Of a stretch of DNA of 43,977 bases, positions 13,778 through 23,571 are shown one piece after another. Source of the DNA: Cercozoa sp. M6MM (Eukaryota > Endomyxa: Ascetosporea). The stretch is taken from assembly GCA_040357565.1 (NCBI GenBank), contig JBDODJ010000088.1; one strand, given 5' to 3'. A model generated the notes under the pieces. It made no database searches, was not told the DNA's origin, and worked only from the letters and a program-made list of their open reading frames with translations. Both the position numbers and the translations under genes were made by a program. How positions within the stretch are numbered: the first letter of the stretch is position 1; every line of letters begins with the position of its first letter.

Positions 13778-16700
13778 TGTTACTGCACAGCGGACCGATG
13801 AGATCGAATGCAACGATTTCGAATGGTTTTGTCGCAAAGAAAGCTACCTGTGAAATGCGCTGTTGTGAAAAATTTGAATGCTGCTCAAGACGCGCTCGCC
13901 ACAACTTGTTTCCAGAGTCGTTTCCTCGTGTCGTGTAACTGCCCAGAAAGAAAAGGTGACTGCTTCACGCTTTCATTCAAGAAGCCGTGCTGCTTCTCGC
14001 TACCGCTTATGAATGAAAAACCATCCTATGATTCGAAAGCAACCTCTCTGTACGCACTGCGACTTTTGCCTATCGCGGCGGCAGTCTGTGATGTTCCACG
14101 TTCTATAACGGTTCCTCCGAAAAACGTTGTGAATGTGCCCTTCAAAATTCATTTGCCGAGTTCCAAAAGCAAGTTTCCGAGTACGGCAGACATGCTGACC
14201 TTCCAGCCTGACTCAATGTTCATGCGAGCTGCTCACTCCATCGTTTTGTCAGACGACAACATCTCGATGAACATGTTGTTTCCGGTTCCAGAAGATGCAA
14301 ACGCCACGATAGCGTTGCCACTTCTAAACAACTCGGGAAAACACTTGACGTTGGAGAACGGCACTGATGTTGGCACAGTTCAAGCTTTCTTCCTCGAAGA
14401 TCATGAAATGTTGCGAAATTCATCAGACAGTTCTGTTCCGGACGATAAAGGCGCCAGTGAACTTTTCGACCAAGCGTTTTCCGTACTGCCAGCTGAGATC
14501 ACTTTCGAGATGTCCGCGAGAGAGCAGGCGCAGTTCCAAGAAGAATGGTGTAGACGATACCGCCTTCGATTGAATCCAACAAAATGTGCCATTGCAGTCC
14601 TATCGAGACAATGTTGGGTTTCAAAGTCGATTGCAAAACTGGTGTTCGCACGCCTTTGGAAAAGGGGGTGATGGCTGTCAAGAACTTACTTCCGGCTACT
14701 AATAAGTCTCAAGTGCGACACATCTTGGGAATGGCAGGCTTCTTCCGCGAGTTCATACCAAACTTCGCTGAGATCACATGCCCTTTGGTGGAACTTCTGC
14801 GCAACAGTACGCCCTTCATCTGGGACGAAGAACAGCAACGTGCGCTCGATGCTCTAAAAACTGCCATGTCATCTGCTCCTGCCCTTGCCCTTCCTCGAAG
14901 CGATTTGACCTTTTATGTGTTGTTCGATGCAAGCGCCACAAGCGCAGGCTATGCTCTTCTTCAAAAGCACGAAGACAGCCGATATCACGTGTGCTCCTTC
15001 GGCTCCCGAAAGTTCAATTCAACACAACAAAACTGGCCGATAGAAGAGAAAGAACTATTTGCTTTTGTGACTGCTTGTCGAGACCATCGCTCTGTTCTGA
15101 TAATGAAGCCCTTCATTGCTGTCACGGACAACCAAAATCTGACCTATTTGCCTTTGCGAAATACCTCGAAGCTGCGGCGCTGGGTGGTTGAGCTGAACGA
15201 ATTTCAGTACCAGTTGGTACACGTTCCGGGCAAGTACAACTCAATCGCAGACGCATTGTCACGATACCCAATCGACTCTGACTACTTTTCCGAGATGGAA
15301 TCGTTGCCAAACTTCGGCGAAAAACAAAACACGCAAGACGAAAATGCATGTCTCGAACTGTCGACAGCAGCTCCAAAACAAGAAGACCTGTTCCAGCTAC
15401 CGTCAGCCTCAGAATACCAGCAGCAGCAGGAAAATGACATTCTTTTCGGCCCTTTGGTGAAATACCTGCAAAAGCCCCAGTCAGTGAACTTGGAACAAAT
15501 CCATTCGACTTTGCAACCGCGGGTGTCGCGCTTCAGTCTTCAGAAAGAGACCAATGTCCTCTTATATCGGAACGACAGTGACGTTGTTGTCCGAGTCGTT
15601 CCTCAAGGGCTTCAGCACACGGTGTTGCACTTCCATCATGACTCGCCTGTAGGTGCCCATGTAGGGAACCCGAAACTACTTAGACTCTTGCAAAGACGTT
15701 ACTGGTGGCCGACAATGCAAAGGGATGCTCGTGACTTTGTCAAAACTTGCTCTCTGTGTGCTCAGCAAAAGGCGCACCAGGGCAAGAAATCAGTTTCACT
15801 AACAGCTTTCTTTGCGACAAAACCATTCGAAATCGTTGCATTCGATCTCATCGGTCCGCTCCCTCCAACAGAAGAAGAAAACACTTGGCTTCTAGTCGTC
15901 GTTGACAAATTCACACGGTTCATTGAAATTGTCCCACTCAAGAACTCTGAGGCGTCGTCGGTCGCTCATGTTCTTCTTCCAATCTTCTTGCGATTTGGCA
16001 TTCCAGAAAGCACTCTATCAGATCGGGATCCACGCTTTTTGTCTGAAGTCTTTCAAGAAATGCAACGTGTTCTCAAGATCAAGAAGCTGCTGACAACTGC
16101 ATACCATCCACAGTGCAACGGCACTACTGAACGAGTGAATCGATTCATTGGAGTGGCCTTGTCTCTGTTGACGCGACAGTTCAAGATGATGGACAACTGG
16201 GAACGCTTTGCCCCACTCATCGCATTTGCGTACAATGCCACAGTTCATTCTTCGACGAAGTACACTCCTTTTGAACTCATGTTTGGCCGAAAACCGCGAT
16301 ATCCCACGGAAGAACGCAATGAGAGAAAATATCACGCAACAACGGACGTGACAAAGGACTCAAAGAAGTACTTCACCAACGTGCGACGTATACTACACCG
16401 CTTGCGCCGACTCGCCGATGTGCACCAACGAGAACAAGCAAAGGTCTACGCACCCGATCAAAGCTCTGAGGAACAACTTGTTGCATATGGAGCTGGCGAC
16501 CTCGTCTGGTTCAATGTCTCGAAAGTGCCGCCTCCAGTTGGACAACCACGTGGCACAAAGAAGTTTCTTCCACGTTGGTCAGGACCCTGGATAGTCGTGA
16601 AGCGACTGAACAAGGGACTAAACTACCGTTTGAAGCATCAAGAGAGCCAAGAAGAACGCATTGTCAACGTCCGCACCTTAAAACCTTACTTCGGCGTTGA

Positions 16701-17335
16701 CTACTCTCGCGTGCGAAAACAAACATCCACACGACCTGCAGAGCAGACAAAAACATTGACGTTTCCTCGTATCAGCGACAAACGGCTCAACACCGACGCA
16801 CCGGCTGAATATCTTGTGCAATTCGATGCTGAGACTTCGGAGTGGCTTACCGAAGATTTTCTCAGCCGCTCCTTGTTGAAACAATTCGAAAAACAACAAA
16901 AAGAAGCTCGTCGCGCTCGAAAAATCCTGCGACAACAAGCTTCGGAGGGGCGAGATGTTACTGCACATTTTCAGTAATCATTGCTCTGACCCGTCCGCGT
17001 GGAGGTCATAACCTATGTCTCAACAAGTTTGAGACAAGGAAGAAGTTTAAGAGTGTTTTGGCTTGGTACCTTGCTCTGAGACCTAACTACTGACTCAGTG
17101 GATTGCTGTTGCTGTAGATCTTGCCTGGACAGAGTCCTTGCAGAGAAGCAGAAAGCTCCGTCACGGCTTCAGCCTGGTCAGTTAGCTCATTGGCTGGTTT
17201 CCATTCCACTCACTTCGTCGTGTGTTCACAGGCGGAGTTTTTCTTCCATAAACGCATTGTTACGACCAAGGACGTCTGCCTTCGGTCGAGATCCAGTGGA
17301 TCACTACGAGACCCAGTAGGGGTATTTCACCTACA
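13778..17335 (+). mobile_element. Ty3/Gypsy LTR retrotransposon, chromovirus-like, broken fossil
   Basis: This is a Metaviridae-type element on the plus strand. Parts seen in order: upstream Pol polyprotein sequence (about 13810-14570), the tail of the reverse transcriptase with GMAGFFREFIPNFAEI, RNase H (YVLFDASATSAGYALLQKH), an integrase with HHCC zinc-binding region (near 15640-15780) and DDE core (FDLIGPLPPTEEENTWL), a GPY-like segment, and a C-terminal chromodomain-like stretch (EYLVQFDAETSEWLTEDFL). The chromodomain points to the chromovirus branch. LTR sequence beginning TGTTACTGCAC is found at the 3' end (from 16956); the same 12 bases occur at 13778-13789. The element is incomplete and broken, with at least a few breaks, and should be read as a fossil. 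Its exact right end and target-site duplication are not resolved. It has no introns and lacks the C-rich runs of the host genes. Age: the long readable stretch suggests a fairly recent insertion. Confidence 0.93.
16956..17335 (+). repeat. 3' long terminal repeat of the Ty3/Gypsy element
   Basis: Begins TGTTACTGCACATTTTCAG, overlapping the end of the pol reading frame, as is common. About 270 bp from this point align by eye with the solo LTR-like sequence at 27831-28065, including shared GAGTGTTTTGGCT, CCTTGCTCTGAGACC and TTCCATTCCACTCACTT. The right edge is a guess: no second full LTR in the window allows a direct comparison. Confidence 0.7.
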
Positions 17336-19862
17336 GTTCTAACGTTGACTCAACTGAGTGACGACTTATCTAATTGAATGATTTATTTAGTCTCTCCTTT
17401 CCCTTACTGATTGGGCCATTGAGCCGCAGTAACAAGAATACCTTGTAGATGATGAAAACTTGCTTTCTGCCATGTCTCCGACAGCGTGTCGATGCGCTGG
17501 ACAAAATTCGCGACAGGAAACCATAGAAGCGAAGATGTCGTCAAAAACGCAAATTCCACTGCAGTGCCCGCCGGAAGAACGAGGTGCTCCGGATAGAGTG
17601 GGCCAGCGGGCGGGAGGCAGCTCGAAGCACCGGTTAAATTTGCATGGATACAAAGCCCATACGTGCCGTCAACGAGCTCAACTACGCTTCCGGGGCGAAG
17701 CGCGTGCTAATTCAAATACAAAAACAAATGCAGTAAGGCAGAGATGAACCACTGTAGACATACCTTGCCAGACGTCCGAACAGCAGATTTTCAACTACTC
17801 AGGGTATCGTATCAACAATGCTCTGGCTCATTCTAATACCATGTCGTTGTACAACGCGTTGTGCGCCGTTGTGCGCCGTGCGCCGAGATAGCAAAGTCTC
17901 GCAACTCGTAGTTGCGCACCCGCCGACAAATCGTAGCTGCTGCCTGCTTTCCCCGAGATGGCTCCTCTTCGTTCAGCTCATGTGGAGACGACATGATGGA
18001 TTGTAAAAGTGGCAGCGGGTTCAGAGGAGCAACTGCTCGTGGTGATCTGCGCCCCAGCTGTTGCGTGACGTAGTGCCCAAATGAGATACAGTATACTTTG
18101 CCAGGTTTTTAGTTACTAGATTAGTTCTTACAACGAATAATGCAAAACAAAAATCGAGCTTACGTTACATTTGATCACTGAACAGTATTTCCGTAGAACG
18201 AGCTTCATGGAACATGCAGTTGCGTGTGCCAAGTGATTTTATCTGCCGAGAGTTTCGTTTTCGGGGCGCTGGTAGTGAGCAGCTGCAAGAAATCAATGCT
18301 AAGCCCCATCTCGGCGCATGCAAAACGCTGAAACGTCTTTTCGCATCGACATATATGCGCTTAAGACAAGCTGGCATCCCCAAGGAGTAAGGTGATGTGC
18401 CGATCGCGAGCGCCGACAGTGAAGCCCTGTACGTTCCGGAGCAATCGCGCAACTAACACACGTGCCTGACGCCTGCTTACACGCTCGAAAAGAGTTTGAT
18501 CGTCAGCGAAATTCATAAAACACTTTTTTTGTATGTTGAACGGGTCCTGGCATGCTGCAGTCTTCTCTGCCCATGCCAGGACCCGAAGCGGCTGGTCGAA
18601 TTGCTGCTTCGCTCGTGGGCTGGCTCGCATTTTTATTCCGATTGTGATAATTTAGTGTGTTTTTCGTTAGATTGATAGGTTTTTTGTTCGGGCAGGCTGA
18701 GGTGCAACTCATTCTGATGTGCTGGATCCTGCGAGTGGCGCAGCGACGACGCAGTTGTCCACACCTTGTAACGTCACCGAAACTGCGTCTGACTGGACAC
18801 CATGTTGACTGCCACGGACGAAATGTTCAAGCTTCAAGACCTGCGCGCGCTTGCTGGTGCAACAGTGTTTCTTTCTTAACGAGCGAAAGCATGTTTTGCA
18901 CTGTTATGTAGAGGCCGACGAAACCTCGCCTGGGGGAAAGGAGGTGCTGACAGTGTTGACGCTTGAGAGCTTGGTCAACGTAGTGGCCAACCAGCTTGCG
19001 TCATCACTGGCATGGATTTTTTAAAACAAGCCCCTTGTTGTTGTATGGAGTACTATGCATGGTTCTGTGCAGAGCGTATCGCAGGTGGATCACATGGTGG
19101 CAGTTTATTTGAAAACTGCGCCGCCTGCTGCACGCCCTACACGAAAAGCGCACAGTGACTGAACAAGGCCAACAATTATGGCTGTTCCGCTATTCACTGC
19201 GGACAAGAGAAGGATGGCCAGAAATGCAAGTCGTTAGGCGTTATTACAACTGTGTCGATAATGCGGTACAGTACAGCTTTAACTTGTAGTATCGTTGTAG
19301 TTGCTCAACATTGTCCAGCTTTGGCTACTGCACTCACGGCCGAGACGACGTGCGCTGTCAATGACGAATTAGGTACATTGCAGTTCATTCGCTTTTGTGT
19401 GTGGATTGTTGTCATTAACACCCTTTTCATCACGCGCTTGCAGCGAAAGGAGAAAGATCCTCGGCAGGATCATCACGACAGCGAACAGACCCAGAGAACA
19501 CAAGACACGGTCAATACAGAAGACATATGCAGAACACCACAAGCAAAAGTGGCTCCAACTGGAAGGAACAGGAGAAACTGGATCAAAACAAAGACCATAA
19601 GAAACTGAAAAAGCAACCATAACGCCCTCTCAGAAGAGCTCTACAAAAGACACCAAGAAACACTTGGAAACATCAGAAACAGCCCCCGGGGGTTATCGCC
19701 TCTAAATGCCCTCAACCTCGCACATATCCTCCTGCATATGGCCAGGCGTCGGAAATCAGAAGCTATCCACTTAGGTGCACGGCAAGTTGGTACTTCGAAG
19801 AGGAGTTGGATGGCCCGCCCTAGTAGACTGACGTGAACTAACGTAACTATCAACTCAACCAG
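17336..19862. other. Gene-poor 2.5-kb stretch, probably degenerate repeat-derived sequence
   Basis: No exon series with family similarity could be found on either strand. Frames of 60-120 codons exist (for example minus 18361-18630 and plus 19252-19608), but none matches a family I recognise and none shows the intron style of the host genes. A perfect 14-bp inverted repeat sits at 18541-18585. A frame on the minus strand near 17500 has a few residues reminiscent of DDE transposases, but too few to call. The stretch is best read as an accessory zone next to the retroelement. Confidence 0.5.
18541..18585. repeat. Perfect 14-bp inverted repeat with 17-nt loop
   Basis: CGGGTCCTGGCATG (18541-18554) and CATGCCAGGACCCG (18572-18585) are exact reverse complements, giving a strong GC-rich hairpin in either strand. 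The flanks do not extend the palindrome. It lies in the gene-poor stretch, so its role is unknown. Confidence 0.9.
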
Positions 19863-21345
19863 CTATCGAAACGGTTCGAGTGCTTCGTTGGCCGCCTGCA
19901 GACGATCGAACCACTGACACCATGCATCCGCCTACGTTAAAACCAAAAGCACATGACTGTTATTAAAAGATGGTGGTTAGATGAACACAGAAGACCATCG
20001 CAACATCGTCGAGCGAGGGCTCCTTCATCGAATAGACCTCGACAGTTCTGATCGTGCCTTTCTTGACGTCTGGTTCCTGAATCTCGCTCTTGCGGAAGCC
20101 GAGACAAAGCAGCAGTGCCTGTTGAGAATGCAAATCCTCTGAAGGTACTAGTGACAAGAGAGGCAAGCAAAGGCACCTCGCCGCACCAGGGCGCAACCTC
20201 GGTCTTGTTGCTGCCGACAGAAAGCACGTCACGCTGCAGCTCTGCATTGTCGGAACGAAGCTGTCTTTTCTACAACAAACAGAACGAGTCGTGAGTGGAC
20301 AGTCTCCTGTTTAAACAATCTCCTGTTTAAACAGTCTCCTGTTCAAACAGTATCCATATGAAAGTCATCAGACACACCGAAGCATCCGACGGCTCGGCCA
20401 CAATGACGGAAACCAAGCGAGCCACGTTGCCTGCAACAAGGTGGGCCTTCCAGTATCCTCTTTGGCTTGTGTAGAAGAAATGCGGACCCACCGAGAAGAG
20501 TGTCGGAAAGTGAAGGATCCAATGCGTTCTGCACCATCTCAATCTGCACTCAGTTTGAGCAGAGTATCAACTGTACTGTACACTAACCAGGGGGGGGGGT
20601 AAAGCACTCAGTACACATGCGGCCATGTCGATGCGCATGGCTCGGAGCAGACACTCAGCGCGCTGCTCGCGCTGCTGCTGGCGTTTCTGGAGTTCCGGTG
20701 CCACCTCGCTGTGTAATCAGGTCACACCCAGTCAAATCACATCGGTCAGGTCACACCCAGTCAAACACACAAAGGAACAGAAATACGCATTGTAACGCGC
20801 GATTTCGGCCTCTCGGCGGCGCTTCTCTCGTTGCTCTAGTTCGACTTGCTCCTGTCGCTGCTGCTGCAGTCGTTCCTGGCGCTGCTGTTCCTTGAGACGC
20901 TTCTCTTCTTCGCTACGCAAACAACAATATATATATATATATATTTATTTATTTATTTATAGGTATGTATATTATATAGTGTAAATATGTGTAAAATATA
21001 GGTATAGTTATTGTGCAGTAAAAGTACACGCGTTGCAATTCCTTCTGTCGCTCCTGTTCCTGTCGTCGTAGTTCCTGCTGTCGCTGCTGCTGCTCCTCCT
21101 GATCAGCCTGCAGCAGATGCTGTGCCAGGCCGTCGACCCTGTCCAGCAGACGGCGCGTTCGCTCGCTCAGTGCTTCGAAATCGGCCGCTGCCGCGCGGAC
21201 TTTGTCGCATTGCTCATCACTGAGAAACCGCGTTTCCTCTGCCTCAAAAAACAACATATGTGATAACCAGAACACCGATCGAACGTCAGTGTAAAATACC
21301 GGGTTTCTTCGTTTTTGCTATGAGAACATCAACAGTGGCTTTCAT
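19863..21345 (-). CDS. Coiled-coil protein with C-terminal PUB-like domain
   Basis: On the minus strand about seven exons join into roughly 330 residues. The chosen start is ATG 21343-21345 (MKATVDVLIAKTKKPEETRF); an upstream exon is possible because the frame could continue across an acceptor. Residues about 20-170 are a long charged helix very rich in Gln, Glu and Arg (for example EEQQQRQQELRRQEQERQKE). The C-terminal part, NVARLVSVIVAEPSDASKRQ followed by LRSDNAELQRDVLSVGSN and ALLLCLGFRKSEIQEPD, has the layout of a PUB domain (L..I..nP.d.KYR.IR..N..F...V...L..lGF), a p97/VCP-binding module known from PNGase and UBXN6. The next exons (EVYSMKEPSLDDVAMADAW) resemble the segment after PUB in UBXN6. 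I find no UBX or transglutaminase domain. The stop is TAG at 19863-19865. It is likely a p97 cofactor, by inference. Confidence 0.65.
20299..20350. repeat. Tandem 16-bp repeat in an intron of the PUB-like gene
   Basis: Three units of ACAGTCTCCTGTTTAA with small changes plus a partial fourth. They lie between the exons encoding EPSDAS and KRQLRSDN. Each unit contains the 8-bp palindrome-like TGTTTAAACA junction. Confidence 0.85.
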
Positions 21346-21890
21346 CTTCTGCAACTTGTCGCCTTGTTCATGCACTGCTCAGAGAACTTTAAGCAACAAT
21401 CCCAGAAGTATGAGGAGCTGAGTACACTGCGAGTGCAGCAAACGAACGACTGCTTCGTCGGCTGTGTCCTATCATCGGTCATTCAAAAGAAAGTCACGCA
21501 CACAACCCGCGTGAATTGGTACCACAATCTGCGGCTCCAAGTCATCATAAGCCTTCGTCACTTCCTGTCAGTGCAGCACGTTTTTGCAAGAGCATCCCCA
21601 AGAACAGTGTCTGTACATCCAGGACGAGACACAATCGCCGCAGCTTCAGGCCCATTGCGGATTCGGCGAGCTAACAACTTTAACAGTCAGCAAACCCTAA
21701 CGGGGCACTGGCTCACTGCTCTTATGCCGTGAGTGCTTCAAGATTTTTGTACGCTGGCAGAAAAACAAAGCCGCGATTTGCAAACTATTAATTGAGATCT
21801 GGACGAGAATTAACTCCACGCACGTCCAAAGCAGAACGCGTAACATCATAATTCGACAGAAAACAACCGTGGAAAGTGACCAACGCAAAC
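21346..21890. other. Spacer between the PUB-like gene and RPF1
   Basis: This 545-bp stretch separates two minus-strand genes. It should hold the promoter and leader, and perhaps a first exon, of the PUB-like gene, and the 3' flank of RPF1. Small frames exist on both strands but none is convincing. Confidence 0.45.
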
Positions 21891-23408
21891 TTAGAGGTTG
21901 AAGCGGCGACGGTCCTTCTCGCGCGAGCGGACCCACTCGAACTCGCCCTCGGACGGGTCGAACACTCCTGTGCATGTGTGTATGTGTGTATGTGCATGTG
22001 TGTGCAACAGCAGGGTGTGCTACCTCTTTGCAGTGCCTCGAGTTTCAGCGTGAAGCGCGGGCCGATCTCTTGCACGCGAGCCACGACCTCCTTCTCGATC
22101 TTGCCTGTGTCGGGCTTCTTGACGTCCTTCTTGTCGAAAATATAGCGGTGTCGCCGGAAGAACCTGACACACACAAGGTAGCGCACACAAAAAGACGAGA
22201 GTGCACAGCCTACATGAAGTCTCGCTGGTTGTGCAGAGTGACAGCTTGCCTGCCTCCGAGTTGCGGTTCCTGGGGGTCAAGGGCAAAGGGGTCAAGGGCA
22301 AGGGTCCAGGTTGATGGTGCAAGAGTGGCTACAGGAAAGAGCGACTGGAACAAACGAGCGACGCGGTGACCAAGACGCGTGTTGAAGTTGTTCAGCACCT
22401 GCAGCACGCAAGAATCCCTCCAGTCAAGTCGAAGAGGAGAGTCAAAAAACACAAGGTCAGAGGTCAGAGGTCAAAGGTCAGTACCAACTCCGGGTTGGCC
22501 TTGATAGGCGCGGCATGCCCGCGGATCTCCTTGCCGAGCATGACAGACTTGAGTCGGTAGTACGCCGTGGGTCCCACCGGCAGGTGCACGTGCGTGAGAC
22601 CCGTGACGGTCCGTCGCTGGCCCTCGTTGACGATGAGCAGCGCCGTGTACTCCTTCTTGATGGCCTGCTTGACCATGTGGTCGATGTCAAAGTCGCGTCG
22701 CTGGTAGAACGCGCACTTGGGAAACACTGTCACAAGGTCCTTCACTAGCGCCAGGGCTTCCTTGCTGGCGCCTCGACTCGTCGTGATCACGATCTGAGAG
22801 CCGCAACCTGTGACATCTACCCTACCAGTCTGTGTCTTAAGTCTGGACTTACCTTGGGATCACTCACACGCTTGTCCAGCAAGTCGGCGAACTCGTCGCA
22901 CGCCTGGTCGGCAGCCACCTGTGCACATGCCATACCCGTCTTCTGTCTTATGTCTCAGCAGACAGGTAAATCGCCTGAGTACCTCCTCATCGTCGGCCTG
23001 CACGATGGTGGCATCCTCGGTGCGTTCCGACTCGAGTGTCTTCTGCTTGCCTTCCGACAGCTCGCCTTTCGCACGTGCCTGAATTAACACATTAATACAC
23101 ACACCTGTACTTTTAGAAAAGAAGAAGACAGCAAAATACCTGTTTCCGCAGACCGCGCTCGATGCGCTTCAATCTCGCCTTCAACTGACGCTGTCGCATT
23201 CGCATTTCGGCGCGACTGATCTTGTTCTTTACGGCCACTGGCTGCACCGAAAACACCTTCCGAACATCTGCTCCCTTGAGCTGCTCCAGGGCTTGCTTCC
23301 GAATGCGCCGCGTCACCTTTGTTGAACACGTGCATCATTTTAAAACACCAGTCAACCACAAGATCAATATTGCACCTCTTTTTCATCCGGCGGTGCATCC
23401 GACGACAT
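21891..23408 (-). CDS. RPF1: RPF1, Brix-domain ribosome biogenesis factor
   Basis: RPF1 is a nucleolar Brix protein needed for maturation of the large ribosomal subunit rRNAs. Start [11 protein letters not shown] (ATG 23406-23408) leads to a basic helical N-terminus ([20 protein letters not shown]), then [20 protein letters not shown], matching the human DEEVAYDEATDEFASYFNK. The Brix domain runs from [20 protein letters not shown] through [38 protein letters not shown] and [13 protein letters not shown] to RRHRYIF and [15 protein letters not shown]. It ends [19 protein letters not shown], as in the family ([20 protein letters not shown]). TAA is at 21891-21893. Six or seven introns interrupt it; they are less C-rich than in neighbouring genes. 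It starts 163 bp from the divergent GPATCH1 start. The identification is very secure. Confidence 0.97.
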
Positions 23409-23571
23409 TTTCACCGGCGTCTATGTGCTCGCTAGTGTGTCACACGACCCCTGGGCACACTTACAGCGTGGATGGACGTTCTGTTGTTTGAGCTCTAATG
23501 AGCCGATACGAGGCGATAGACAACAAAACACTGAGAGTGCGCTTAGTATCTAGTTTAACGTGAGCTTAGAG
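23409..23571. promoter_or_regulatory. Divergent promoter region RPF1/GPATCH1
   Basis: Only 163 bp lie between the two start codons. Both genes act in RNA processing (rRNA and mRNA), so shared control is plausible. I see no clear TATA box. The call rests on arrangement. Confidence 0.5.

Noticed and set aside
17387-17653. Possible ISXO2/Merlin-type DNA transposase fragment on the minus strand
   Set aside because: A few residues (SCREFC...AESKF) recall that family, but the spacing is wrong, no DDE context follows and no terminal repeats were found.
18361-18630. 89-codon minus-strand frame in the gene-poor stretch
   Set aside because: No family resemblance, and it contains the perfect hairpin, so its codons are probably fortuitous.
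18657-18911. 84-codon plus-strand frame with a hydrophobic start
   Set aside because: Similarity to transposase N-termini is too weak; no intron or partner exons found.
19252-19608. 118-codon plus-strand frame
   Set aside because: Low-complexity basic tail and no recognisable domain; it lies in degenerate sequence.
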